NCBI GenBank assembly: GCA_051418075.1
Contig: JBPRGG010000081.1
Span: forward strand, 1 to 64,000
Length of the DNA: 64,000 bases
Direction: 5' to 3'
DNA from: JBPRGG01 sp051418075
GTDB taxonomy: Bacteria; Bacteroidota; Bacteroidia; Cytophagales; Cyclobacteriaceae
Position 1 is the first letter of the stretch, and the number at the start of each line of letters is the position of its first letter. The translations under genes were made by a program, and so were the position numbers. Below, piece after piece: positions 31,828 through 41,374 of the stretch. The notes beneath the pieces were generated by a model. That model made no database searches and was not told where the DNA came from. It saw only the letters and a list, made by a program, of their open reading frames with translations.

Positions 31828-33765
31828 ATGGTATCTATTAATAATTTATCTTATTTCATTGGAGGCAGACCTATATACCAGGATGCCTCCATTCATATAA
31901 AAGCCGGTGACAAGATTGGACTGATTGGGTTGAACGGAACCGGTAAAACCACTCTTCTGCGTTTGATCAATCAGGAATATACTGCCGATGGGGGTAGCAT
32001 CAGTAAGAGTAATGATTGTACTATAGGTTTTCTCAACCAGGATCTTTTATCCTATGAATCTGAGGAGAGTATTCTTACGGTGGCTATGCAAGCCTTTTCC
32101 CGCGAACTGGCCATTCAAAAAAAGATCAATCAGATCTTAAAGCAGATGGAAACTGCCTATTCAGATGAAATGGTAGATAAACTAACCAGGTTGCAGGATG
32201 AATTTGAGACCCTGGAGGGATATACCTTGCAAGCACGTGCAGAAGAAATTCTGGAGGGAATCGGGTTTTCCACCCAGGATCTGGAAAGGCCTTTAAAAGA
32301 GTTCTCAGGAGGCTGGCGAATGCGGGTGATGCTGGCTAAACTTCTATTGGAAAGCCCTTCATTGCTGATGCTGGATGAACCTACCAACCACCTGGATCTG
32401 CCTTCCATCCAATGGATAGAGAATTACCTTAAAAATTACAGCGGGGCTTATATCATTGTCTCACATGACAAACTGTTTCTCAATAATAGTGTTACCAAAA
32501 TTGTAGAGGTAACCGGCCAGCAGTTGATCACCTATGAAGGCAATTATAGCTTTTATGAACAGGAAAAAACGCTCCGGAATGAAATTCAGAAAAATGCCTT
32601 TGAAAACCAGCAACAGAAAATAAAACAAACTGAAAAGTTTATCAATCGATTCAGGGCCAAAGCATCTAAAGCCCGTCAGGTACAGTCTAAGGTGAAGTCA
32701 CTGGAGAAAATGGATAAAGTGGATGATGTGGTAGATACTAATCCATCGGTAGATTTTAATTTTAATTTCAGGCAACAGTCAGGAAGATACCTGATCAGGC
32801 TGGAAGAAGTTTCCAAAGCCTATGGCCCTATTGAAATATTTGACCAAAGCTCTGCCCTGATAGAAAGAGGAGATAAAATTGCCCTGATTGGTGCCAACGG
32901 CAAGGGAAAATCAACTTTATTAAGAATACTGGCTGGAACCGAATCCATCTCAGGCAAAAGGGAAGAGGGCTATAATGTGAATATGGCTTTTTACGCCCAG
33001 CACCAATTGGAAGCGCTGCATACTGATAATGAAGTACTGGAAGAGTTAAAACAAGCCGGAACCGGAAAAACAGAGCAGGAATTACGTACTATTCTAGGAG
33101 GATTCTTATTCTCCGGAGAGGATGTTTACAAAAAGATCAAAGTACTATCTGGTGGAGAAAAATCCAGGGTAGCATTAGCCAAGGTGCTTATTTCCGAAGC
33201 CAATTTCCTGATCCTGGATGAACCTACCAACCACCTGGACATGCAGTCAGTTAATATACTGATCCAGGCCCTGCAGCAGTACGAAGGCTCCTTTGTCATT
33301 GTCTCCCACGATCGCTATTTTATTTCTGAAACAGCCAACAAGATATGGTATATTGAAGATAAAGCCATCAAGGAATATCCGGGCACCTATGAAGAATATA
33401 CCTATTGGGTTAATAAAAATAATCTGGAGCATAAAGCTGAGGAAAAAGCGGTAGCCGGCAATACTCCGGAAAAGTCTAAAAAAGAAGCCAAACCGAATAT
33501 TACAGAATCTGAAAATAAAGAACAAAAAAAGCAATTGAAAAAGGCTGAAAAAGATCTGGAGGAGTTGGAACAAATGATTGAAAAACTGGAGACTGATAAA
33601 AAGCAGCTGGAGCTTGAATTGACCAGACCGGAGGTTTTTGAAAACCCTGACCAATTAGCTTCCACCAATCAAAAATATGAAGCTGCTCAACAAAACCTGG
33701 AGCAATTGCATCAACAATGGGATGAACTGGCTGAGAAGATCGAGGAGTTGAACCAACAGATTTAA
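31828..33765 (+). CDS. ABC-F family ATPase
   Basis: This 645-residue soluble protein has two ABC cassettes and no membrane domain, the ABC-F plan. The first cassette has Walker A GLNGTGKTT (about 35-43), signature FSGGWRMRV and Walker B LLMLDEPTNHLD. The second has GANGKGKST (about 354-362), LSGGEKSRV and FLILDEPTNHLD. The inter-cassette linker contains the RFRAKASKARQVQSK arm typical of the family, and a long charged coiled coil closes the protein (about 550-645). ABC-F proteins act on the ribosome in translation or antibiotic protection; the housekeeping Uup/EttA-like role is most likely here. Confidence 0.95.
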   Translation: MVSINNLSYFIGGRPIYQDASIHIKAGDKIGLIGLNGTGKTTLLRLINQEYTADGGSISKSNDCTIGFLNQDLLSYESEESILTVAMQAFSRELAIQKKINQILKQMETAYSDEMVDKLTRLQDEFETLEGYTLQARAEEILEGIGFSTQDLERPLKEFSGGWRMRVMLAKLLLESPSLLMLDEPTNHLDLPSIQWIENYLKNYSGAYIIVSHDKLFLNNSVTKIVEVTGQQLITYEGNYSFYEQEKTLRNEIQKNAFENQQQKIKQTEKFINRFRAKASKARQVQSKVKSLEKMDKVDDVVDTNPSVDFNFNFRQQSGRYLIRLEEVSKAYGPIEIFDQSSALIERGDKIALIGANGKGKSTLLRILAGTESISGKREEGYNVNMAFYAQHQLEALHTDNEVLEELKQAGTGKTEQELRTILGGFLFSGEDVYKKIKVLSGGEKSRVALAKVLISEANFLILDEPTNHLDMQSVNILIQALQQYEGSFVIVSHDRYFISETANKIWYIEDKAIKEYPGTYEEYTYWVNKNNLEHKAEEKAVAGNTPEKSKKEAKPNITESENKEQKKQLKKAEKDLEELEQMIEKLETDKKQLELELTRPEVFENPDQLASTNQKYEAAQQNLEQLHQQWDELAEKIEELNQQI

Positions 33766-33783
33766 GCATCTTCCCTGAATGAT

Positions 33784-36270
33784 TTATTTAGGTAATATCT
33801 TCAGGCTCCAGTGGTTTAGTTTTCCCACATCCAAGCCAGCCAGATCACAAACTTTAAGCGTCCAAATACCGGCAATTGGATCATCCACCAAATCATTTAA
33901 GGCAGGCGTATTACTCATGGTGCAGGTTTTAATAATATTATCTGAAGAGCCTCCCAACCGGTTATGCAAAAATATTGATTTCCCGGATGGAACTTCCAGT
34001 ACCACCTCGAGGTCCTGAATATAGGAATGAGTAATGTCCAGTTTTAATTCTATTTCTTTCACATTGCCGGGGTAATCCATATTCAGGGAAGTTTCTATAC
34101 CAGCCGGGTCATTATCAGGTATATCCATTGCGGGTGAATCTTCTTTAAAAAAATCCGGAGCAATATCAAATTCCAGATGCCAGAAGTTCAGCTTTCCTTT
34201 ATCATAACGGGCCTGATCTTTGATGTGAAGCATCCAATTACCATTGATCTCAGTTCCTTTCAGGTTGATCAGTTGGGCTAAATTATCTATATTAAAAACT
34301 CCCTTCAGATCATTTTTTCTTCCACCTTCCCGGTCATGGATCAAGGCAGATTTACCTGAAGGCGCGGTTAAATTGACCACCAGATCTCCCCGGTAGGTAT
34401 GATCAATATCCAATTTGAGGCTGATATGTTCGAGAATGCCTTTTTCCTGCACCTCAATTAAAGAAATGATACCGGCTGAATCATTATCCGGGATTTCCAG
34501 AACCTGGTTGGATTCTTTGATAATTTTAATGCCAGAAGTTTTATTTTCCATTTTTAGCGCCGCTGTAACTGAAGCATAGGCATCTGCCTTGCCATAACCA
34601 AACCAGGGGCTCCAACTGCCATTTTCTGAGCCTGTATCCTGGAAAGCGCCTGCATCAAAAGGCGGCACAGGAGAAACATCCCAGGAAGTATCCTGATTAA
34701 ATGCTGCAGGAGGCGTAGGTGGATATCCTTCCATATTTAGATTTCTGGAAGCAGTACGTTTTAATATATTGATCACTTCAAAACCTGATAATCCCGGGTT
34801 AGCTGTTAATACCAATGCGGCAATTCCAGCTACCAGTGGAGTTGCACTGGAAGTACCACCAAATTGATGGGTCACCAGGTCCTGTTCACCTGTAGTTGTA
34901 GTGATACCCAATCCTTGTACTTCCAGACGATAATAGGTGTGGACATTATTGCTGGCAGCTGCAATACTAATACCTTCTCCATAATTGGAGTAATGGCTTC
35001 TTTTAGCCAGACTGGAAATTGCGGCTACATGCATCACCCCGGGCAGACCTACCAGATTATTACGAAAAATTTTAGATGTTTTAACACCTACCCACTTCCA
35101 GCTGCCGTTAGGAGCCTGGCTCCAACCATTGGTATAAGGTATATCAATATCTGAAGTATGGCTGAGAGGGCAATTATTATTTCCTGCAGCCCATAGAAAG
35201 ATCATTCCATTCCGCCGTTTTCCTCCGTTTTTGGCCAGTGTTTCAATTTTTCTGATTACCGGATTGCTAAATGTATTATAGGGAACGCTTCCCCAGGAAT
35301 TGGATAAAATATCCACTTTGTCAGCCAGGTAATTTAGAACTGTCAATAATTTAGAATCACTGACAAATAAGCTGCCTCCACTTGATTGCCATTTAATGGG
35401 GAACAAACTGACTCCGGGGGCTGCCCCGACTGTAAGTACAGCATCCGCTTCGCCCGCGATCACACCGGCACAAGATGTTCCGTGATTGGCTCCAGACTCA
35501 TACATTTTGTCAGGATCAGCCTCTACATCCTGATTGGATACCAGGCGTTCTCCCTGCATATAACCCCACCCGGCAAACTTTCCGGAGGAATCAAAATCGG
35601 GATGATCCAACCGGCAGCCATCGTCAGTAACTCCTACCACCACGTTCCCAGAACCATACGAATTCAATAGTTTCCAGGCTTCCTGACAACGGCTGGAGGC
35701 TCTGCTGTCAAAAAACTGGTGATTCAGACGGGTATGTAGGTGCCATTGTACGTCATAATAGGGCTCAGTGGGTAACATCAAATCAAATTTCTGAGCTCTT
35801 TGGTTGAGATCATGCTCTGCATTTTCTACCAAAGGCTCATTTTCCATTAATATCACCACCAGTTTCACCGGGTTCATACCTGTATCATCAGTAAGCTGAT
35901 ACATATAATCCAGCTGTGAAAACCTTTTCCTGACCACCAAACCATATTTGGCCGCTAATTCATCCTTTTGGGCACTGCTGATATTTTCGTTAAAGGTAAC
36001 AATAATCCGGTCCGTGATTAAAAATTCTTCCCCGGTTTCTTCCACCAGGTAGGCATGATGGGTAGGTGCAATAATCCGGGCCTGGCTCATATCCGTTTCC
36101 AGATCTTTATAGTCTGTTCTTACCCTGGTGGAGGCCGATGATACCTGCTCTTTTATCTGACCAGGTAAATTGTCAATCTGCCGGGGTAAGGCCCTGATCA
36201 CGTATTCATCTTTTTTCTTTTGCAGAAACAGCTTTTGACCATTTCTATAAGTATATAAAACTGCCGACAT
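33784..36270 (-). CDS. Subtilisin-like S8 peptidase with two proprotein-convertase P domains
   Basis: This 828-residue protein is placed at the ATG at 36270, because the frame start at 36279 is TTG. The S8 triad is intact: D216 in GVTDDG, H263 in NHGTSCAG, and S474 in GGTSSATPLVAG. A fervidolysin-like or prosegment-like N-terminus (about 60-160) precedes the protease. Two P/Homo-B domains follow (about 600-710 and 720-828), each opening with EIPDND or DIPDNDPAGI and containing PSGK near an LIHDREGG or FLHNRLGG turn. The first 30 residues are polar, so there is no classical signal peptide. The gene lies 36 bp downstream of an AmpD-like amidase that also lacks one. Processing of another protein is the likely activity; location is uncertain. 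Confidence 0.92.
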   Translation of the reverse strand: MSAVLYTYRNGQKLFLQKKKDEYVIRALPRQIDNLPGQIKEQVSSASTRVRTDYKDLETDMSQARIIAPTHHAYLVEETGEEFLITDRIIVTFNENISSAQKDELAAKYGLVVRKRFSQLDYMYQLTDDTGMNPVKLVVILMENEPLVENAEHDLNQRAQKFDLMLPTEPYYDVQWHLHTRLNHQFFDSRASSRCQEAWKLLNSYGSGNVVVGVTDDGCRLDHPDFDSSGKFAGWGYMQGERLVSNQDVEADPDKMYESGANHGTSCAGVIAGEADAVLTVGAAPGVSLFPIKWQSSGGSLFVSDSKLLTVLNYLADKVDILSNSWGSVPYNTFSNPVIRKIETLAKNGGKRRNGMIFLWAAGNNNCPLSHTSDIDIPYTNGWSQAPNGSWKWVGVKTSKIFRNNLVGLPGVMHVAAISSLAKRSHYSNYGEGISIAAASNNVHTYYRLEVQGLGITTTTGEQDLVTHQFGGTSSATPLVAGIAALVLTANPGLSGFEVINILKRTASRNLNMEGYPPTPPAAFNQDTSWDVSPVPPFDAGAFQDTGSENGSWSPWFGYGKADAYASVTAALKMENKTSGIKIIKESNQVLEIPDNDSAGIISLIEVQEKGILEHISLKLDIDHTYRGDLVVNLTAPSGKSALIHDREGGRKNDLKGVFNIDNLAQLINLKGTEINGNWMLHIKDQARYDKGKLNFWHLEFDIAPDFFKEDSPAMDIPDNDPAGIETSLNMDYPGNVKEIELKLDITHSYIQDLEVVLEVPSGKSIFLHNRLGGSSDNIIKTCTMSNTPALNDLVDDPIAGIWTLKVCDLAGLDVGKLNHWSLKILPK

Positions 36271-36306
36271 ATAGATCAATTTAATTAAAAAGGATAACTA
36301 AAGAAA

Positions 36307-37128
36307 CTAAACTTCCCTAAGGTATTTCCCATGCACCCATCCCTGTATATCGTAATTTCCCTCCAGAGGTTCAGTTACATCTACAAATCGCCAAATGCCT
36401 TTCCAACTAAGCAGTTCCACTTTGGTTCCTGCCGGCAATGGGCTTTCAGGTAATTTTTCCGCTCCTAGATCGGGACTTTTGCGGATATTTAAATTAACGG
36501 TTGTTTGCAATACGGGGTGATGATCGGCCATTCGTCCCATTACGGCTGATTTATAATTACTCATCGGAAAAGCCGGACCTGGATCCGTTTTACGCCCGGG
36601 TGAAATATCGTCATGCCCCAGAACATCTGAAAAAATGTAATAGTTTTGCAGGGCCAGGCCAACTTCTAGAGCAGCCTTTATCTGTTTTTCCGGATATAAC
36701 AACCAGCCAGCCATTTCTCCATCATTTTTATGTCTGGCTGATAAAACCTGGCTATCATCGTAAACTGCTCCGAAGGGAGAGATCCAGCGATTACTTTGGG
36801 GAGATAACTTGCCATCATTGTCTAACTCTATACCTATGGAATACTTATTCAAGCCATCGTAGCCATTCCAGAAACTCTCTCCGGCATGCCAGGCGATAAC
36901 ATTAAAGGGGAGTAACTGGGTAACCTTCCCATCCCGGGCAATTACCACATGGGCTGAAGCTTTACTTTGCTTGTTGCATAACCAATTGATTGAACCATCC
37001 GCATTCGATCCGGCTGTATAATGCATGATCAGATATTTTGGCTTTAGCCTGTTGCCCCGGTTTGGACTGCGATGAAAAGAAACCTGCTGACCGTCATCCT
37101 GGAAAAGTAAATGGTTCTTAATGATCAT
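36307..37128 (-). CDS. AmpD-like N-acetylmuramoyl-L-alanine amidase with SH3 domain
   Basis: This 273-residue amidase has an Amidase_2 domain. H36 (LIMHYTAG), H172 (LGHDDISPG) and D182 (GRKTDPG) fit the zinc ligands of AmpD, and K180 fits its catalytic lysine. The SPGRKTDPGPAFP stretch is strongly AmpD-like. A C-terminal SH3-like region (about 205-273) would bind cell-wall peptide. No signal peptide is present, as in cytoplasmic AmpD, which removes the peptide from anhydro-muropeptides during recycling. The SH3 extension and the operon with a subtilase are not typical of AmpD, so another role is possible. Confidence 0.9.
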   Translation of the reverse strand: MIIKNHLLFQDDGQQVSFHRSPNRGNRLKPKYLIMHYTAGSNADGSINWLCNKQSKASAHVVIARDGKVTQLLPFNVIAWHAGESFWNGYDGLNKYSIGIELDNDGKLSPQSNRWISPFGAVYDDSQVLSARHKNDGEMAGWLLYPEKQIKAALEVGLALQNYYIFSDVLGHDDISPGRKTDPGPAFPMSNYKSAVMGRMADHHPVLQTTVNLNIRKSPDLGAEKLPESPLPAGTKVELLSWKGIWRFVDVTEPLEGNYDIQGWVHGKYLREV

Positions 37129-37469
37129 AATGTAGGGTTTAGATTGAAAAAATAGATTGATTAGAGTAAAATTAATGGAAAGTTCTGAAAATCATGAAAT
37201 TAAGTTAATGTTTTTTTGATTAATTCCCATTGATTATTCTTTGGCAGAGTGCTGTTTTTGGGAAAATATATTTATTCTACCTTGACTTAGGGATTTACAA
37301 AATAGTTAATTAGATAGATAACATATCCAGTAAAGCTTATAAACAGGACTTTAAAGTGTTTTATGAAAAAAGGTCACCCTGAAAACCAAATAGTGCTTTA
37401 ATCTTTGTAATATTATAGGATTAAGGATGGGTAGGGATCAAAAAATCAAAACGAAAATTTAACCATGAA
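37129..37469. other. Divergent intergenic stretch, nothing clear
   Basis: This 341 bp AT-rich region separates the amidase and methyltransferase starts and must hold both promoters. I see no gene above about 12 codons and no strong hairpin. A TTTAATCTTTG sequence at 37397 is close to a -7 box but has one base too many. Confidence 0.4.
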
Positions 37470-38195
37470 ATGATGAGTTTTTATTCCAGGCTGGCAGATT
37501 TTTATGCCTATATTTTCCCCCATAATCCGAATAAAACAAAGTTCCTTTTTTGGTTGATCGATCGTCAAGCCTCAAACCATATCCTGGATATTGGTTGTGC
37601 TACCGGTGATTTAGCTCTGGATCTGGGCCGGCAAAATCAAAAGGTTACAGCTGTGGATAATGACCCGGTTATGATCGTTAAAGCCCAGATCAAAGCCACT
37701 CAGGAAAAACTGGATATTGATTTCAGGGTAATGGATATGACCCTGATCCACCACCATTTCTCTGAAAATCAGTTTCAGTTAATCACCTGTTTGGGAAATA
37801 CCCTGGTTCATATACCTGCTGACCAGGTGAATAATTTGCTATCGGCTGTCAGGCATCTGCTGAAAAAAGGAGGAACGTTCGTGTTGCAAGTGGTAAATTA
37901 CGACAAAATATTGGCCCATCAGGTGAAAACTTTGCCAGATATTGATAATAAAAAAATTACCTTTTCCCGCAAATATGACTGGTCGGATGATCAACATTTG
38001 ACATTTAAAACCCAGTTAACCATCAAAGAAACAAATCAAAACTATGAACAGCAGACCCGTCTCTATCCGATTACAGCTGCACAACTAAGGGAGTTCCTGA
38101 AAAAAAGTGGATTTCATCATATTGAAGCTTACGGATCATATAAAAAAGAAAAATTTCAGGAGGAGAGTCCTGCATTAATTATAGTAGCGTCATAA
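37470..38195 (+). CDS. Class I SAM-dependent methyltransferase
   Basis: This 241-residue cytoplasmic protein has the class I fold. Motif I is HILDIGCATGDLALDLG (about 36-52), followed by VTAVDNDPVMI, then LITCLGNTLVHIP and LLKKGGTFVLQVVNYDKIL. This LGNTLVHI type is often annotated as an unknown small-molecule or glycine/sarcosine-type methyltransferase. The substrate is not evident. Its stop overlaps the stop of the convergent TrmH-type gene by six bases. Confidence 0.88.
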   Translation: MMSFYSRLADFYAYIFPHNPNKTKFLFWLIDRQASNHILDIGCATGDLALDLGRQNQKVTAVDNDPVMIVKAQIKATQEKLDIDFRVMDMTLIHHHFSENQFQLITCLGNTLVHIPADQVNNLLSAVRHLLKKGGTFVLQVVNYDKILAHQVKTLPDIDNKKITFSRKYDWSDDQHLTFKTQLTIKETNQNYEQQTRLYPITAAQLREFLKKSGFHHIEAYGSYKKEKFQEESPALIIVAS

Positions 38196-38939
38196 TTTTC
38201 TGGGGTACAACAGGTTTTCACAAATTACTGCGGTTGCCACTGCTGCATTCAATGATTCTGCCTGACCTTTGCCTGGTATGGTGATCCTGGTTTGAATCCA
38301 GGGCTGCAGAGAGGTGTCAATGCCCCGGGCCTCATTGCCAATGACGACTATTGAATGAGGCTGAGGTTTAACCTGACGAATGTTTTCACCTTCCAAATAG
38401 GCTCCCATAATATGTTTTTGACTTTGAGCCGGTAAAAACTCGGACAAATCCGCATAAAACAAATTAACCCGTAAAAAAGAGCCCATAGAAGCATTTAACA
38501 CCTTGGGATTATACAGATCAGCAGAAGTATTTGAAACAACCAGTTCATGAATTCCATACCAGTCAGCCACCCTGATAATGGTACCCAGATTTCCCGGATC
38601 ACGAATGTCATCCAGCACCAGTGTCAGGCGCTGATTCAGGGCTAAAGGCACATTAGGTTTGGCTTTAGCCACAGCTAATGCCTCCTGGTTTGATTTAAAA
38701 GTGCCCAGTTTAACCAGATCCTGGGGGGAAACCTCCAACACATCAATTGATCTATCGATAAAATGATGATGGTAATTTTGTAGAAAATTATGAGTACCCA
38801 GAAGCATTATTATATCAAAATCAGCGTTTATTAATTCAAGCACGCTTTTTGCTCCCTCTACAAAAAAAGCTTGTTCTTTCTGGCGGTATTTCTTTATTTG
38901 TAAAGATTTTATAAACTTTGCTTTGGTTCGGGATATCAT
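38190..38939 (-). CDS. TrmH/SpoU-family RNA methyltransferase
   Basis: This 249-residue enzyme is of the SPOUT class. The N-terminal substrate-binding part (YRQKEQAFFVEGAKSVLEL) is followed by the knotted domain with LVLDDIRDPGNLGTIIRVAD, VVIGNEARGID and the C-terminal knot ITIPGKGQAESLNAAVATAV. These are motifs 1 to 3 of 2'-O-ribose methyltransferases. The target (rRNA or tRNA) is not set by the sequence; 23S rRNA is common for this layout. Its start codon is 20 bp from that of tamL on the other strand. Confidence 0.94.
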   Translation of the reverse strand: MISRTKAKFIKSLQIKKYRQKEQAFFVEGAKSVLELINADFDIIMLLGTHNFLQNYHHHFIDRSIDVLEVSPQDLVKLGTFKSNQEALAVAKAKPNVPLALNQRLTLVLDDIRDPGNLGTIIRVADWYGIHELVVSNTSADLYNPKVLNASMGSFLRVNLFYADLSEFLPAQSQKHIMGAYLEGENIRQVKPQPHSIVVIGNEARGIDTSLQPWIQTRITIPGKGQAESLNAAVATAVICENLLYPRKL

Positions 38940-38959
38940 TAGGTTTTAAAGGGTTCGAT

Positions 38960-41371
38960 TTGAAATCAATACTTTATATTTTAGTTTTTATTTCAATGCT
39001 GCTATCAGGCTGTATGGGCACCAGTTTGTTAGGAGAAAACGAATACCTTTTACGCAACCAAAAAATTAAAGGTACACAAAAAATTGATAAAGAAGAATTA
39101 AATCAGTTTTACCGGCAGGAACCCAATCGAAAGTTCCCGTTAATCCCTGTCTCGCCATATGTTTGGTTTTATGAATGGGGCGCTGAAGAATATGATCAGG
39201 ATTCTATTCAGGCAGAAATTGAACAGGTAAAAGCAGCCTATAATCAGCAAATAGCGACTACCGGCAAAGAAAAGAAACAAGAAAAGCTGGAAAAGAAGAA
39301 AAGAAAAAAAGTAGCTAAACTGGAAAAAGACCTCAATGATGGAAACATTCTAATGCGCTGGGGAGAACCTTTGGCCATCTATGACAGCAGTTTGTCTCTC
39401 ACTACAGCCGAACAGATGGAGCTTTATATGAATACCAAAGGTTTTTTTAATGCGCAGGTTGATTACAGAATAAAAAAATCAGGACAGAAAGTAAAGGTAA
39501 TTTATCAGGTTCAGGAAGGAGAACCACACAGGCTGGATACCATTGTATACAGATCGGCTGATGCAACCATTGATAGTTTAATTCAAGCCCATGAAAACCA
39601 AAGTCTTCTTAGAGAAAATCAACGGTATGACCAGGCCAACCTGACCCTGGAGCGGGAAAGAATTGATAAATTACTCAAAGACCATGGCTATTTCAATTTC
39701 AGTAGACAGTACATTAATTTCAAAGTATATGATACTCTTGAAAATAAAAGACTGGCCATTGAAGCAGTTATCAGTGAACCCAGAACCGGTAGCCATAAGC
39801 AATTCATGATTGATTCAGTCATATTTGTAACAGATGAAGGTATCATTAATGGGAATTTGCTCAGAGGATATGAGCCTTATAATGGTGTCACCTATAAATA
39901 TTATGATAAAAAGTATTCGGAAAAAATTCTGGACCAACGACTATTCCTGTATCCGGGCGAGTTGTACAGCCAGCAAAACACCTTCGAAACCCAGCGCCAG
40001 TTGAACAACCTGGACATGTTCAAGTTTGTAAATATTTACTATGATACCACAGGAGGACAATTTACTGCTAATATTTTTGCCAGCCCTTTAAAGAAGTTCA
40101 CTACTTCCAATGAAGTAGGATTAGGTATTATCGTTGCCCAGGGTTTTCCTGGTCCATTTTATAACCTGACTTTCAGGAACCGAAATGTATTTGGGGGGCT
40201 TGAACATATGGAGATCAATGGTAGAATAGGAATTGAAGGCGTTCCTTCTGCCTCAAATGACCGGGAAATCTATCGCAGTACGGAAGCCGGAGGTAATTTC
40301 AGCCTGATATTTCCCCAATTTATATTACCTTTAAGTAAACGGACCAAAAGAAGGTTGGGAAACATCAACCCCAACACCCGGGTGGTAGCCGGTTCTTCTT
40401 TTACCAATCGTCCCGAATATTTACGGACTACTTTTAATTCCTCCCTCTCCTATACATGGCAAAAAGACATCAAACGCTTTTTTAATTTTACCCTGGTTGA
40501 TCTTAACCTGATCTATTCAAATAATCTAAGTAAAGAATTCCGGGACAGGCTGGAGGAGTTTGAGGATGTAGGTAACAACCTGATCAATTCATTCCTGCCT
40601 TCATTCGTAAATAGTGTCAGTTTTACCTCCATTTTTAATTTTAACCGCTATGGTACCAACCCTGACCGGGCTTCTTTCCTAAAATTAAACCTGGAAAACG
40701 GAGGCACTTTCTTAAACCTGACCGGTACCGCCTGGTTAGAAGATTTCAACCTGGAATATTATAAGTATGCCAAATTAGATGCAGATTTTCGACGTTATCG
40801 GCCCTTGCCACAATCTACCTCCCTGGCTTACCGGTTTCACCTGGGAGTAGCTTTACCATACGGAGCCAATAATATTTTACCTTATGAAAAGTACTTTTTC
40901 GCCGGAGGAAGTAGTGGTAACAGAGCCTGGCGCCCCCGTAGGCTAGGTCCCGGTTCCTATACTCCTATAGACTCTTCCGGAGCTGTAAACTATCGGTTTG
41001 AGCAGCAGGCTGAGATCATTTTTGAGTCATCTATTGAATTGAGGAGAAAAATAGTGGGATTTTTGGATGGGGCTTTATTTGTGGATGTAGGCAATTCCTG
41101 GACAGTAGAGGAAGACCCTATCAGGGAAGGAGCAAAATTTGACCCGGAGAATTTTTATAAGGAAATGGCTGTAGGAGGAGGATTAGGAGTTAGACTGGAT
41201 TTCACTTTTCTATTGGTCCGGTTAGATGCAGGTATGAAACTATATGATCCAGCCCGTCCGGAAGGTAAACGGTTTATCCTGGACCCGGGTTATTATGATC
41301 CTCCATTTAATACACCGCTGGTAAGAAAAGAAAATATAATTTTAAATATAGGAATAGGATATCCTTTTTAA
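38960..41371 (+). CDS. tamL: TamL, lipoprotein TamA-like Omp85 outer membrane protein
   Basis: I place the start at the TTG at 38960, since MKSILYILVFISMLLSGC is a clean lipoprotein leader ending in a lipobox. A longer frame from 38918 would run into the neighbour gene. The 803-residue product has POTRA-like segments and a basic stretch near residue 105-125 (KKKRKKVAKLEKD). It ends in an Omp85 barrel with FFAGGSSGNRAWRPRRLGPG and a terminal IILNIGIGYPF beta-signal. Lipidated TamA homologues (TamL) are described for Bacteroidota and pair with TamB to insert or transport outer membrane components. It is followed after three bases by hemF. Confidence 0.92.
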   Translation: MKSILYILVFISMLLSGCMGTSLLGENEYLLRNQKIKGTQKIDKEELNQFYRQEPNRKFPLIPVSPYVWFYEWGAEEYDQDSIQAEIEQVKAAYNQQIATTGKEKKQEKLEKKKRKKVAKLEKDLNDGNILMRWGEPLAIYDSSLSLTTAEQMELYMNTKGFFNAQVDYRIKKSGQKVKVIYQVQEGEPHRLDTIVYRSADATIDSLIQAHENQSLLRENQRYDQANLTLERERIDKLLKDHGYFNFSRQYINFKVYDTLENKRLAIEAVISEPRTGSHKQFMIDSVIFVTDEGIINGNLLRGYEPYNGVTYKYYDKKYSEKILDQRLFLYPGELYSQQNTFETQRQLNNLDMFKFVNIYYDTTGGQFTANIFASPLKKFTTSNEVGLGIIVAQGFPGPFYNLTFRNRNVFGGLEHMEINGRIGIEGVPSASNDREIYRSTEAGGNFSLIFPQFILPLSKRTKRRLGNINPNTRVVAGSSFTNRPEYLRTTFNSSLSYTWQKDIKRFFNFTLVDLNLIYSNNLSKEFRDRLEEFEDVGNNLINSFLPSFVNSVSFTSIFNFNRYGTNPDRASFLKLNLENGGTFLNLTGTAWLEDFNLEYYKYAKLDADFRRYRPLPQSTSLAYRFHLGVALPYGANNILPYEKYFFAGGSSGNRAWRPRRLGPGSYTPIDSSGAVNYRFEQQAEIIFESSIELRRKIVGFLDGALFVDVGNSWTVEEDPIREGAKFDPENFYKEMAVGGGLGVRLDFTFLLVRLDAGMKLYDPARPEGKRFILDPGYYDPPFNTPLVRKENIILNIGIGYPF

Positions 41372-41374
41372 ACT

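Noticed and set aside
36271..36279. TTG upstream of the subtilase ATG considered as the true start
   Set aside because: It adds only three residues and no signal peptide; the ATG at 36270 is simpler.
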